This document shows positions 32,517 to 41,704 of a stretch of 64,000 nucleotides of DNA, one piece after another; within the stretch, counting starts at the first letter, position 1; every line of letters starts with the position of its first letter. Source of the DNA: Nocardia macrotermitis (GTDB lineage: Bacteria; Actinomycetota; Actinomycetes; Mycobacteriales; Mycobacteriaceae); contig NZ_WEGK01000007.1 in assembly GCF_009604405.1 (NCBI RefSeq), forward strand, positions 124,001 to 188,000, in the 5' to 3' direction. A model generated the notes under the pieces. That model was not told where the DNA came from. It ran no database searches and saw nothing but the letters and a program-made list of their open reading frames with translations. Made by a program: the position numbers and the translations under genes.

Positions 32517-35396
32517 TTGACCGACCTGCTGCACCCGATGTCTTCGTCCGGCCCCGCCGCCGACGGCCACGGCGACGCCGCGCAAGCGCCCGCCCGGACC
32601 GCCGGGGCCCGCGTGCGAGTGATCCGCGAGGGGGTGGCGTCGTACCTACCGGATATCGACCCGGACGAGACCAGTGAATGGCTCGAATCCTTCGACGAGA
32701 TGCTCGACCGCGAGGGTCCGGGCCGCGCCCGCTACCTGATGCTGCGCCTGCTCGAGCGCGCCGGTGAGCGACACGTCACGATTCCGGCCCTGACCTCCAC
32801 CGACTACGTCAACACCATCCCCACCGAGAACGAACCCTGGTTCCCCGGCGACGAGGAGGTCGAGCGCCGCTACCGCGCCTGGATCCGCTGGAACGCCGCG
32901 GTCATGGTGCACCGCGCCCAGCGTCCGGGAATCGGTGTGGGCGGGCACATTTCGACCTACGCGTCCTCGGCGGCGCTGTACGAGGTGGGCTTCAACCACT
33001 TCTTCCGGGGCAAGGATCATCCCGGCGGCGGCGACCAGGTGTTCATGCAGGGCCACGCCTCCCCCGGCATGTACGCGCGCGCGTTCCTCGAGGGCCGGCT
33101 CACCACCGATCAGCTCGACGGCTTCCGCCAGGAGTACAGCCACGGCGGCCCGGGCCACGGCCTGTCCTCGTACCCGCACCCGCGGCTGATGCCGGACTTC
33201 TGGGAATTCCCCACGGTGTCCATGGGTCTGGGCCCGATGAACGCCATCTACCAGGCGCGGTTCAACCACTACCTGCACGATCGCGGTATCAAGGACACCG
33301 CCGATCAGCACGTGTGGGCGTTCCTGGGCGACGGCGAGATGGACGAGCCCGAATCGCGCGGCCTGATCCAGGTCGCCGCGAACGAGGGCCTGGACAACCT
33401 CACCTTCGTCATCAACTGCAACCTGCAGCGCCTGGACGGCCCGGTGCGCGGTAACGGCAAGATCATCCAGGAGCTGGAGTCGTTCTTCCGCGGCGCGGGC
33501 TGGAACGTCATCAAGGTCGTGTGGGGCCGCGAGTGGGACGCGCTGCTGGGCGCGGACCGCGACGGCGCCTTGGTGAACCTGATGAACTCCACGCTCGACG
33601 GCGACTACCAGACCTACAAGGCCAACGACGGCGCGTACGTGCGCGAGCACTTCTTCGGCCGCGACCCGCGCACCAAGGAACTGGTGAAGGGCCTGACCGA
33701 TCAGGAGATCTGGAACCTCAAGCGCGGCGGCCACGACTACCGCAAGATCTACGCGGCCTACGCGGCGGCGCTGGCGCATCAGGGCAAACCGACGGTGATC
33801 CTGGCCAAGACCATCAAGGGGTACGGCCTGGGCAAGCACTTCGAGGCCCGCAACGCCACGCACCAGATGAAGAAGATGACGCTGGACGACCTCAAGGCGT
33901 TCCGCGACGTGCAGCGCATCCCGATCACCGACGCGCAGCTCGAGGAGAACCCGTACCTGCCGCCGTACTACCACCCCGGTATGGAGTCCCCGGAGATCCA
34001 GTACATGCTGGGCCGTCGGCAGGCGCTCGGCGGCTATCTGCCCGAGAGGCGCACTGCGGCAAAGCCTCTGCAACTTCCCGGCGACGAGCCGTATCGCGGG
34101 GTGCGCAAGGGTTCGGGCAAGCAGAACGTCGCGACCACGATGGCGTTCGTGCGGCTGATGAAGGAACTGCTGCGGGACAAGGAGATCGGCAAGCGGATCG
34201 TGCCGATCATCCCCGACGAGGCTCGCACCTTCGGTATGGACTCGTGGTTCCCTTCGTTGAAGATCTACAACCGCAACGGGCAGTTGTACACATCGGTCGA
34301 CGCGGATTTGATGCTTGCCTACAAAGAGAGCAGCGTCGGGCAGATCCTGCACGAGGGCATCAACGAGGCCGGTTCGACCGCGTCCTACACGGCGGCGGCC
34401 ACCTCGTACGCCACCCACGGCGAGCCGATGATCCCGCTGTACATCTTCTACTCGATGTTCGGTTTCCAGCGCACGGGCGACGGCCTGTGGGCGGCGGCGG
34501 ATCAGCTGGCGCGCGGGTTCATCCTCGGAGCAACCGCCGGGCGAACCACGTTGACCGGTGAGGGCTTGCAGCACAACGATGGTCACTCGCTGCTGCTGGC
34601 CTCGACCAACCCGGCGATGGTCGCCTACGACCCGGCGTTCGCGTTCGAGATCGCGCACATCGTGCGGGACGGTCTGCGCCGGATGTACGGCGGCGGTCAG
34701 CCCGCCCCCGAGACGACCGCGCTGCCGGGCACGCATCTGCTGCGGCAGCAGGACGCCTTCGGCGGCGAGAACATCAGCTACTACATCACCCTGTACAACG
34801 AGCCCTACCCGCAGCCCGCCGAGCCGGACGGCATCGATATCGACGGTTTGCTCAAGGGTCTCTACCTGTACCAGCGCGGTGCTGAGGGCGCGGTGCGCGC
34901 GCAGATCCTGGTCTCGGGCGTGACCGTGCCGGACGGCCTGCGCGCACAGGAACTGCTCGCCGAATGGGGTGTGGCGGCCGACGTCTGGTCGGTGACCTCG
35001 TGGAGTGAGCTGCGTCGTGACGCGGTCGCGAAAGAGATTGCGGCACTGCACAATCCGGGCACCGAGACGGAGGTTCCGTACGTCACCCGGGCGCTGTCGC
35101 AGGCGCAGGGACCGTTCATCGCGGCCTCGGACTGGATGCGCGCGGTGCAGGATCAGATCCGCAAGTGGGTGCCGGGCGACTACACCACGCTCGGCACGGA
35201 CGGTTTCGGCTTCTCCGACACCCGCCCGGCCGCGCGCCGGGTGTTCAACGTGGACGCCGAGTCGATCACCGTCGCCGCACTGTCCGCGCTGGCCCGAACC
35301 GGTGCGATCGAGGCGTCGAAGGTGACCGAGGCCGCGGCCCGCTACCGCATCGACGACGTAAACTCCGCCGAGAAGTCGACCGATAACGAGGATTGA
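32517..35396 (+). CDS. aceE: Pyruvate dehydrogenase E1 component
   Basis: A 959-residue homodimeric E1 (AceE type) that decarboxylates pyruvate with thiamine diphosphate and passes the acetyl group to the E2 lipoyl domain. The ThDP/Mg motif GDGEMDEPESRG lies near residue 270. Other hallmarks are STYASSAALYEVGFNHFFRG near 145, RDPRTKELVKGL, PIIPDEARTFGMDSWFPSLK near 565 and GFGFSDTRPAARRVF near 900. I choose TTG 32517 because GAGGAG lies eight bases upstream; TTG 32511 is in frame but too close. It heads the block shared with M. tuberculosis Rv2241 onward. Confidence 0.96.
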   Translation: MTDLLHPMSSSGPAADGHGDAAQAPARTAGARVRVIREGVASYLPDIDPDETSEWLESFDEMLDREGPGRARYLMLRLLERAGERHVTIPALTSTDYVNTIPTENEPWFPGDEEVERRYRAWIRWNAAVMVHRAQRPGIGVGGHISTYASSAALYEVGFNHFFRGKDHPGGGDQVFMQGHASPGMYARAFLEGRLTTDQLDGFRQEYSHGGPGHGLSSYPHPRLMPDFWEFPTVSMGLGPMNAIYQARFNHYLHDRGIKDTADQHVWAFLGDGEMDEPESRGLIQVAANEGLDNLTFVINCNLQRLDGPVRGNGKIIQELESFFRGAGWNVIKVVWGREWDALLGADRDGALVNLMNSTLDGDYQTYKANDGAYVREHFFGRDPRTKELVKGLTDQEIWNLKRGGHDYRKIYAAYAAALAHQGKPTVILAKTIKGYGLGKHFEARNATHQMKKMTLDDLKAFRDVQRIPITDAQLEENPYLPPYYHPGMESPEIQYMLGRRQALGGYLPERRTAAKPLQLPGDEPYRGVRKGSGKQNVATTMAFVRLMKELLRDKEIGKRIVPIIPDEARTFGMDSWFPSLKIYNRNGQLYTSVDADLMLAYKESSVGQILHEGINEAGSTASYTAAATSYATHGEPMIPLYIFYSMFGFQRTGDGLWAAADQLARGFILGATAGRTTLTGEGLQHNDGHSLLLASTNPAMVAYDPAFAFEIAHIVRDGLRRMYGGGQPAPETTALPGTHLLRQQDAFGGENISYYITLYNEPYPQPAEPDGIDIDGLLKGLYLYQRGAEGAVRAQILVSGVTVPDGLRAQELLAEWGVAADVWSVTSWSELRRDAVAKEIAALHNPGTETEVPYVTRALSQAQGPFIAASDWMRAVQDQIRKWVPGDYTTLGTDGFGFSDTRPAARRVFNVDAESITVAALSALARTGAIEASKVTEAAARYRIDDVNSAEKSTDNED

Positions 35397-35550
35397 TGGC
35401 CTAGTCCACCGAATCCTCCTGCTTCTGCTTCGCTGTTGCGAAAGCCCGACCCGAAAGGCGAGATGACTCGTTACCTGACCACCTCCCGCGTGCCCAGCGG
35501 CGAAGCGTCTCTGTACGCCGGAACTGTCAGGCAAACCACGTCACACCAAA

Positions 35551-35576
35551 GTTTTTCGGTGCGGCTACCGAAAAAC
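35551..35576. promoter_or_regulatory. Perfect palindrome upstream of the MabR-type regulator gene
   Basis: GTTTTTCGGT and ACCGAAAAAC form a perfect ten-base inverted repeat around a six-base centre, 32 bases before the start of the regulator gene. It could be an operator or a hairpin terminating aceE; the absence of a T-run after it and its closeness to the next gene favour an operator. Confidence 0.45.
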
Positions 35577-35607
35577 CCGCCGCAGCGAAGCGGAGGCAGA
35601 AAATACA

Positions 35608-36936
35608 GTGGATCGTAAACCGCCGAGACCGCGCCGGATATCCGAGTCCGACACCTCCCATGAGGTGTATCTGCCCACCGGGGCGCTGTCCCCCAATCGG
35701 CAGAACCGGGACCCGTTGCCGGACACGCTGCTCAAACGGGTCAAGCAGTTCTCGGGGCGGTTGTCCACCGAGGCGGTCGCCTCGATGGAGGACCGGTTGC
35801 CGTTCTTCGGCAGCCTGGACGCCGCCCAGCGCGCGGGCGTGCAGATGCTGGTGCAGACCGCGGTGGTGAACTTCCTGGAGTGGTTGCAGGATCCCGAGAG
35901 CGATATCCGGTTCAGCCTGGACGCGTTCCAGGTGATCCCGCAGGATCTGGCCCGGCGGCTGACGCTGCGCCAGACCGTCGACATGGTCCGCGTGGCCATG
36001 GAGTTCTTCGAACAGTGGCTGCCCGCGCTGGCGCGCAACGACCGGCAGCTGGTGGCCCTGACCGAGGCGGTGCTGCGATACGGGCGTGAGCTGGGTTTCG
36101 CCGCGGCCTCGGTGTACGCCAGCGCCGCCGAATCCCGCGGCGCGTGGGACACCCGGCTCGAGGCGCTGGTCGTGGACGCGGTGGTGCGCGGCGACACCGG
36201 ACCCGAAATGCTCTCGCGCGCAGCCACACTCAACTGGGACGCCACCGCACCCGCGACGGTGCTGGTCGGCACGCCGCCGAAGGATCAGGTGGCCGTGGTC
36301 GGTTCGGTGCACACCACCGCGGCCCGGCACGGTCGCGCGGCGCTGGCCGTGGTGCAGGGTTCGCGGCTGGTGATGGTGGTCAGCGGCCATCTCGGCGATA
36401 CCTCCTATCCGTCGCCGTTCCTGATGGATCTGCTCGCCGAGGCGTTCTCCGAGGGGCCGGTGGTGATCGGACCGACCACCCGCACGCTGTCCGCGGCGCA
36501 TGCCAGCGCGCTGGAGGCGATGGCCGGAATGGAGGCCGTGGTGGGCTGGCGCGGGGCTCCCAGGCCCGTGCACGCCTCCGAACTCCTGCCCGAACGGGCC
36601 CTGCTCGGAGATCGCGCTGCGGTCGAGGCCCTGAACGAGTATCTTGTGCTACCGTTGGCCGCCGCCGGGTCGGCTCTGTCGGACACCCTCGACGCCTACC
36701 TGGATTGCGGTGGAGCCGTCGAGACTTGCGCCCGCCAGCTGTTCGTTCATCCAAATACGGTTCGTTATCGCCTCAAGCGCATCGGCGAGGTGACCGGCCG
36801 GGATCCGCTCAATCCGCGCGACGCGTACGTGCTCCGGATCGCCGCGACCATAGGCCGCCTGACACGAACTCGTAACGAATCGTCAACATCAACCCCTGGC
36901 GACCCACACGAACCGGTTCACGAGGATCGGCTGTAA
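35608..36936 (+). CDS. mabR: PucR-type regulator, MabR (Rv2242) orthologue
   Basis: A 442-residue transcription factor with a C-terminal PucR/CdaR-type helix-turn-helix (CARQLFVHPNTVRYRLKRIG, near residues 376-395) and a central GGDEF-like/PucR domain. Its position between aceE and fabD equals that of Rv2242, described as MabR, a regulator of the fasII (mycolic acid) operon. The start is GTG 35608. It probably senses acyl chains and controls the fabD-acpM-kasA transcript through the palindrome at 36978; that is inference from the mycobacterial case. Confidence 0.85.
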   Translation: MDRKPPRPRRISESDTSHEVYLPTGALSPNRQNRDPLPDTLLKRVKQFSGRLSTEAVASMEDRLPFFGSLDAAQRAGVQMLVQTAVVNFLEWLQDPESDIRFSLDAFQVIPQDLARRLTLRQTVDMVRVAMEFFEQWLPALARNDRQLVALTEAVLRYGRELGFAAASVYASAAESRGAWDTRLEALVVDAVVRGDTGPEMLSRAATLNWDATAPATVLVGTPPKDQVAVVGSVHTTAARHGRAALAVVQGSRLVMVVSGHLGDTSYPSPFLMDLLAEAFSEGPVVIGPTTRTLSAAHASALEAMAGMEAVVGWRGAPRPVHASELLPERALLGDRAAVEALNEYLVLPLAAAGSALSDTLDAYLDCGGAVETCARQLFVHPNTVRYRLKRIGEVTGRDPLNPRDAYVLRIAATIGRLTRTRNESSTSTPGDPHEPVHEDRL

Positions 36937-36977
36937 CACGTAGCATCCGCGCGTCGATGGCGAGGAGCGACTAGCCG

Positions 36978-36998
36978 TTTTGTGGAGTCCACACAAAA
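36978..36998. promoter_or_regulatory. Candidate MabR operator before fabD
   Basis: TTTTGT-N9-ACAAAA, an inverted repeat 66 bases upstream of the fabD start. A repeat of this form is what I recall being reported for MabR binding at the mycobacterial fasII promoter. Conservation with the regulator gene next door supports it. Confidence 0.65.
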
Positions 36999-37063
36999 GC
37001 AGTCCGCAAACATCATTCGCGTCGACATCTCCACAACCCACCGAAACGGTGTTGTCTAGAGAA

Positions 37064-37978
37064 GTGATCGCGTTGTTCGCCCCAGGACAGGGCTCCCAGA
37101 CACCCGGCATGCTCGCGCCTTGGCTCGACCTCCCCGGCGCGCGTGACCATCTCGAACTCTGGTCCAAGGCCGCCGGCCTGGACCTGGTGCGGCTCGGCAC
37201 CACCGCGACCGCGGAGGAGATCACCGACACCTCGGTGACCCAGCCGCTGGTGGTGGCCGCCGCACTGCTCGCCTACGCCGAGATACCGCAGAATGCGCTG
37301 CCGCCCGCTACGATCGTCGCCGGACACTCGGTCGGCGAGCTCGCCGCCGCCGCCGTCGCCGGCGTCATCACCTCCGACGAGGCCGTGACGCTCGCCGCGA
37401 TCCGCGGCGGGGAGATGGCCAAGGCGTGCGCGCTGGAGCCGACCGGCATGTCCGCCGTGCTCGGCGGCGACGAAGCCGTCGTGCTCGCCCGGCTCGCGGA
37501 ACTGGATCTCGTTCCGGCCAATCGCAACGCGGTCGGTCAGATCGTGGCCGCGGGTCGGCTCGATGCGCTGGCCGAGTTGGCGGCGAACCCGCCGGAGAAG
37601 GCACGCGTGCGTGCCCTGCCCGTGGCGGGGGCCTTCCACACCGCGTTCATGGCTCCGGCCCAGGACGCGGTGGCGAATGCCATCGCACAGATTTCCCCCG
37701 GCGAACCGACCCGGACCCTGCTGTCGAATTTCGACGGCAAACCGGTCACCTCGGGTCGGGACGCCGTCGAAAAGCTCGCGGCACAGGTGACCCGGCCCGT
37801 CCGGTGGGACCTGTGCACCGAAACCGTTCGCGCGGCAGGGGTTTCCGGGGTGGCGGAGTTGCCGCCCGCTGGAACCCTGGTCGGCATCGCCAAGCGGGAG
37901 CTGAAAGGCACCCCGAATCTGGCGCTGAAGACCCCCGAGAACATCCCCGCGTTGTCCGACCTGTCGGCAACCGGCTAG
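37064..37978 (+). CDS. fabD: Malonyl-CoA:ACP transacylase
   Basis: A 304-residue enzyme that loads malonyl groups onto AcpM for FAS-II elongation. The start IALFAPGQGSQTPGML, the nucleophile Ser in GHSVGELAA (near residue 91) and the His in AGAFHTAFM (near 193) are intact. GTG 37064 was chosen by comparison with mycobacterial FabD, with AGAGAAG just before it. It is the first gene after the candidate MabR site and is followed by acpM, kasA and accD6. Confidence 0.95.
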   Translation: MIALFAPGQGSQTPGMLAPWLDLPGARDHLELWSKAAGLDLVRLGTTATAEEITDTSVTQPLVVAAALLAYAEIPQNALPPATIVAGHSVGELAAAAVAGVITSDEAVTLAAIRGGEMAKACALEPTGMSAVLGGDEAVVLARLAELDLVPANRNAVGQIVAAGRLDALAELAANPPEKARVRALPVAGAFHTAFMAPAQDAVANAIAQISPGEPTRTLLSNFDGKPVTSGRDAVEKLAAQVTRPVRWDLCTETVRAAGVSGVAELPPAGTLVGIAKRELKGTPNLALKTPENIPALSDLSATG

Positions 37979-38096
37979 CTTTTCTGCGGCTTGCAGTGAT
38001 GCAACCGCAACCGGTGAAACGAAACATTCGCCGATCCGGTTCCGAAAAAAAGTAAACAGACCCCGTCGAAGAGAAGAACAAGAAGGGAGCCACGCA

Positions 38097-38402
38097 GTGG
38101 CCGCTCTGACCCAGGAACAGATCGTCGAAGAGCTCGGCAAGATCATCGAAGAGGTGACCGGTATCGAGCCCTCCGAGGTGACCATCGAGAAGTCCTTCGT
38201 CGACGACCTGGACATCGACTCGCTGTCGATGGTCGAGATCGCCGTGCAGACCGAGGACAAGTACGGCGTCAAGATCCCCGACGAGGATCTGGCCAGCCTG
38301 AAGACCGTCGGCGACGCCGTGGGGTACATCCAGAAGCTCGAGTCGGAGAACTCCGAGGCCGCGGCCGAGCTGAAGGCCAAATTCGGCGCGGACTCCGAGT
38401 AG
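38097..38402 (+). CDS. acpM: Meromycolate-type acyl carrier protein
   Basis: A 101-residue acidic carrier protein. The phosphopantetheine Ser lies in DDLDIDSLSMVEI near residue 41. After the normal ACP fold it has a C-terminal extension of about 15-20 residues (SENSEAAAELKAKFGADSE), as in mycobacterial AcpM. The start is GTG 38097 with GGGAG upstream. It lies 118 bp after fabD and ten bases before kasA. Confidence 0.95.
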   Translation: MAALTQEQIVEELGKIIEEVTGIEPSEVTIEKSFVDDLDIDSLSMVEIAVQTEDKYGVKIPDEDLASLKTVGDAVGYIQKLESENSEAAAELKAKFGADSE

Positions 38403-38412
38403 GACCGATACC

Positions 38413-39663
38413 GTGACCACTCCTTCCACTCTGAACGGGAACTTCCCCAACGTCGTCGTAACAAGCCTGGCGGCGACCACGTCGATCGCGGGTGACGTCG
38501 ATGCGACGTGGAAGGGACTCCTCAACGGCGAGAGCGGCATCGACGTTCTCGAGGATTCCTTCGTCGAGGAATACGACCTTCCGGTCCGCATCGGCGGCCA
38601 CCTGAAGGTTCGGCCCGAGACCCTGCTGTCCCGGGTCGAGTGCCGTCGCATGGCGTACGTCGAGCAACTCGCAACCGTGCTCGGTCGCGAGGTGTGGAAG
38701 AACGCCGGTTCTCCGGAGGTAGATCCGGAGCGCCTGGGCGTCGCCATCGGCACCGGACTCGGCGGCGGCGACGCGCTGATCGATTCGGTCGACAAGCTCA
38801 AGAACGGTGGCTATCGCAAGATTTCGCCGCTGGCGGTGCAGATGGTCATGCCGAACGGGCCGTCCGCCGTGGTGGGCCTGGAATTGAAGGCCCGGGCGGG
38901 AGTGGTCACTCCGGTCTCGGCGTGCTCATCCGGATCGGAGGCCATCGCGAACGCGTGGCGGATGATCGTCATGGGCGACGCCGACATGGTTGTCACCGGT
39001 GGTGTCGAGGGTTATATCGACGCCGTGCCGATCGCGGCATTCTCCATGATGCGCGCGATGAGCACCCGGAACGACAACCCGAAGGCCGCCTCGCGGCCCT
39101 TCGACTCCGCGCGTGACGGCTTCGTCTTCGGTGAAGCCGGTGCGCTCATGGTCATCGAGACCGAGGAGCACGCCAAGGCGCGTGGAGCGACGATCCACGC
39201 ACGGCTGATGGGAGCCGGAATCACTTCCGACGGTTTCCATCTGGTCGCCCCCGCTCCGGACGGGCAGGGTGCGGCACGCGCGATGACACGGGCGATGCAG
39301 ACCGCGGGTCTGAGCAAGCAGGACATCGCCCACGTCAACGCGCACGCGACCGCGACGCCGATCGGTGACACCGCCGAGGCGAACGCGATCAACCTGGCCG
39401 TGGGCAACCATGCCTCGGTCTACGCGCCCAAGTCCGCCCTGGGCCACTCGATCGGCGCGGTCGGCGCCCTCGAGTCGGTACTCACCGTGCTCAGCATCCG
39501 CGACGGCATCGTGCCGCCCACGCTGAACCTGGAGAACCAGGATCCGGAGATCGATCTGGACGTCGTGCACGGCGAGGCCCGTCGTCAGGACATCCAGTAC
39601 GCGATCAACAACTCGTTCGGTTTCGGTGGCCACAACGTGGCGCTCACCTTCGGCCGGTACTGA
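38413..39663 (+). CDS. kasA: Beta-ketoacyl-ACP synthase KasA
   Basis: A 416-residue FabF-type condensing enzyme of FAS-II that extends acyl-AcpM with malonyl-AcpM. The catalytic triad is seen: Cys in VSACSSGSEA (near residue 173), His in VNAHATATPIGD (near 313) and His in ALGHSIGAVGA (near 347). The ending NNSFGFGGHNVALTFGRY is typical. The start is GTG 38413. The second synthase gene, kasB, which follows kasA in mycobacteria, is absent here; a hairpin terminator comes instead. Confidence 0.95.
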   Translation: MTTPSTLNGNFPNVVVTSLAATTSIAGDVDATWKGLLNGESGIDVLEDSFVEEYDLPVRIGGHLKVRPETLLSRVECRRMAYVEQLATVLGREVWKNAGSPEVDPERLGVAIGTGLGGGDALIDSVDKLKNGGYRKISPLAVQMVMPNGPSAVVGLELKARAGVVTPVSACSSGSEAIANAWRMIVMGDADMVVTGGVEGYIDAVPIAAFSMMRAMSTRNDNPKAASRPFDSARDGFVFGEAGALMVIETEEHAKARGATIHARLMGAGITSDGFHLVAPAPDGQGAARAMTRAMQTAGLSKQDIAHVNAHATATPIGDTAEANAINLAVGNHASVYAPKSALGHSIGAVGALESVLTVLSIRDGIVPPTLNLENQDPEIDLDVVHGEARRQDIQYAINNSFGFGGHNVALTFGRY

Positions 39664-39704
39664 GTTCGCCTCGGCCGGGTCACACCGGCCGCTGCCATAA
39701 CACG

Positions 39705-39762
39705 AATCCCCGTGCGGGCCTTGGACTTCGGTCGACCCGATGCCGAGACCCGCACGGGGATT
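39705..39762 (+). terminator. Terminator after kasA
   Basis: A 14-base perfect stem (AATCCCCGTGCGGG with CCCGCACGGGGATT) around a 30-base loop, followed by TCTATTTT. It should end the fabD-acpM-kasA transcript, leaving accD6 to its own promoter or read-through. Confidence 0.75.
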
Positions 39763-39821
39763 TCTATTTTCATTTTCGCAGCCGCGTCAGCGACTCACCA
39801 TCGTCTCGAGGAGAGAACGCG

Positions 39822-41252
39822 ATGACCATCATGGCTCCCGCTCAGGCGGATGCTGCCACCGATCCCCGGGATCCGCTGGGCCGGTTGCAACGATTCTTCG
39901 ACCCCGGCACGGTGCTGCCGCTGCACCCCCGTGACAAGTCCGGCGTGCTGGCCGCCGTCGGCGAGGTCGACGGCGTGCGCACCGTCGCCTACTGCTCGGA
40001 CGCGACCGTCATGGGCGGCGCGATGGGCATCGAGGGCTGCAAGCACATCGTCGACGCGATCGATACCGCCATCGACTCCCGGCTGCCCGTCGTGGGCATC
40101 TGGCATTCCGGTGGCGCCCGCCTGGCCGAGGGTGTGGAGGCTCTGCACGCGGTCGGCCTGGTCTTCGAGGCCATGGTTCGCGCGTCCGGGCTGGTCCCGC
40201 AGATTTCCGTGGTGCTCGGCTTCGCGGCCGGTGGCGCTGCCTACGGTCCCGCGCTCACCGATGTGGTCATCATGGCCCCCGAGGGCCGGGTCTTCGTCAC
40301 CGGTCCGGATGTGGTGCGCAGTGTGACCGGCGAGAACGTCGACATGGCCACGCTCGGTGGGCCCGAGACGCACCACAAGAAGTCCGGGGTGTGCCATATC
40401 GTCGCCGCCGACGAATCCGATGCCATGCATCGCGGCCGCCGGCTGGTGTCGATGTTCGCCGAGCAGGGCGCGTTCGACATGGTCGCCGCCGAACACGGCG
40501 ATGTCGACCTGAAGGCGATGATGCCCGAGTCGGCCAAGCGCGCCTACGACGTCAAACCGATCGTGCACGAGCTGCTGGACAACATCAACGGCGAGTCCAC
40601 GTTCGAGGAGTTCCAGGGCGGTTACGCCCGCAGCATGGTCACCGGCCTGGGCCGGCTGGCCGGGCGGACGGTCGGGGTGCTGGCCAACAATCCGCTGCGA
40701 CTGGGCGGCTGCCTGGATTCGCAGAGTGCGGAGAAGGCGGCACGCTTTGTGCGGCTGTGCAATTCGTTCGGGATTCCGCTGGTCGTGATCACCGATGTGC
40801 CCGGATATCTGCCCGGTGTGGGGATGGAGTGGGAAGGCGTGGTGCGTCGCGGCGCGAAGCTGCTGCACGCGTTCGCCGAGGCGCGGGTGCCGCGCGTGAC
40901 GCTGGTGACCCGCAAGATCTACGGCGGCGCCTACATCGCGATGAACGCCCGTTCGCTCGGTGCGACCGCGGTATTCGCTTGGCCCGGTGCGGAAGTCGCG
41001 GTCATGGGCGCCAAGGCCGCGGTCGGGATCCTGCACAAGAAGGCGATCGCCGCCGCTCCCGAGTCCGAGCGTGAGGCGTTGATCGAGCGGCTGACCGTCG
41101 AGCACGAGCAGATCGCCGGTGGGTTGAGCCGGGCGATGTCGATCGGGGTGGTCGACGAGATCATCGATCCGGCCAGGACCCGGTCCACGATCGCCGCCGC
41201 GCTGGCCGCCGCGCCCGCCCGGCCGAGTCACCTCAAGAACATTCCGCTGTAG
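39822..41252 (+). CDS. accD6: Acyl-CoA carboxylase carboxyltransferase AccD6
   Basis: A 476-residue beta subunit making malonyl-CoA for the fatty acid synthases. The crotonase-like N and C halves show HSGGARLAEG near residue 95, GFAAGGAAYGPALTD near 132, the ITDVPGYLPGVGMEW motif near 325 and RKIYGGAYIAMNARSLGA near 365. It needs a biotinylated alpha subunit encoded elsewhere. ATG 39822 has GAGGAGAG upstream. Its place at the end of the FAS-II block matches Rv2247. Confidence 0.95.
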   Translation: MTIMAPAQADAATDPRDPLGRLQRFFDPGTVLPLHPRDKSGVLAAVGEVDGVRTVAYCSDATVMGGAMGIEGCKHIVDAIDTAIDSRLPVVGIWHSGGARLAEGVEALHAVGLVFEAMVRASGLVPQISVVLGFAAGGAAYGPALTDVVIMAPEGRVFVTGPDVVRSVTGENVDMATLGGPETHHKKSGVCHIVAADESDAMHRGRRLVSMFAEQGAFDMVAAEHGDVDLKAMMPESAKRAYDVKPIVHELLDNINGESTFEEFQGGYARSMVTGLGRLAGRTVGVLANNPLRLGGCLDSQSAEKAARFVRLCNSFGIPLVVITDVPGYLPGVGMEWEGVVRRGAKLLHAFAEARVPRVTLVTRKIYGGAYIAMNARSLGATAVFAWPGAEVAVMGAKAAVGILHKKAIAAAPESEREALIERLTVEHEQIAGGLSRAMSIGVVDEIIDPARTRSTIAAALAAAPARPSHLKNIPL

Positions 41253-41280
41253 CTCGGCGGTAGTCTTCCAGTACAACGAT

Positions 41281-41312
41281 TTACGGGTGGTCTCCTCGGG
41301 GGCCACCCGTAA
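41281..41312 (+). terminator. Hairpin after accD6
   Basis: TTACGGGTGG pairs perfectly with CCACCCGTAA around a twelve-base loop, 28 bases after the accD6 stop. No T-run follows, so it is a probable but not certain terminator. Confidence 0.55.
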
Positions 41313-41346
41313 GTCATTACCGCACAACAGAATCGAGGGGGAACGC

Positions 41347-41694
41347 ATGGATGAGCTGCGAGCGCGGCTGACGGCGGCCCTGGACGAACTGCATGCCTCC
41401 TATGCCGATCAGACCGTTCTGCGTGCCGCGCTGGCCGAGGAGCGTGCCGACCGCAGCGCGCTGGCCGCCGAACTGCGGTGCGCGCGAGCCGAACTGGATC
41501 TCGCCCGGATCGAGAACGCGCGGCTGGGCACGGATTATCTGCGTATCCAGGGTGATTACGTGCAGATGCAGTACGAGCAGATCGAGATGCGGCACGATCT
41601 CATCGAGGTCGAACATCTGGTGACGGTGCGGTTGGCGGCGCAGGAGGAGGAGTTGCGGCTGCTGCGAGGTGGGGAGCTGCCGCCGGAGGGGTGA
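41347..41694 (+). CDS. Small coiled-coil protein
   Basis: A 115-residue protein that is almost entirely helical with heptad-like spacing of Leu and Ala (AALAEERADRSALAAELRCA, ELDLARIENARLG). It is acidic, with no membrane segment. GAGGGGGA lies upstream of ATG 41347. No family or function is recognised; self-association through the coiled coil is inferred. Confidence 0.65.
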   Translation: MDELRARLTAALDELHASYADQTVLRAALAEERADRSALAAELRCARAELDLARIENARLGTDYLRIQGDYVQMQYEQIEMRHDLIEVEHLVTVRLAAQEEELRLLRGGELPPEG

Positions 41695-41704
41695 GTTCGG
41701 GGTG

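Noticed and set aside
32646..35534. A 962-codon open frame antisense to aceE.
   Set aside because: The translation is of shadow type and matches no family; aceE is beyond doubt on the plus strand.
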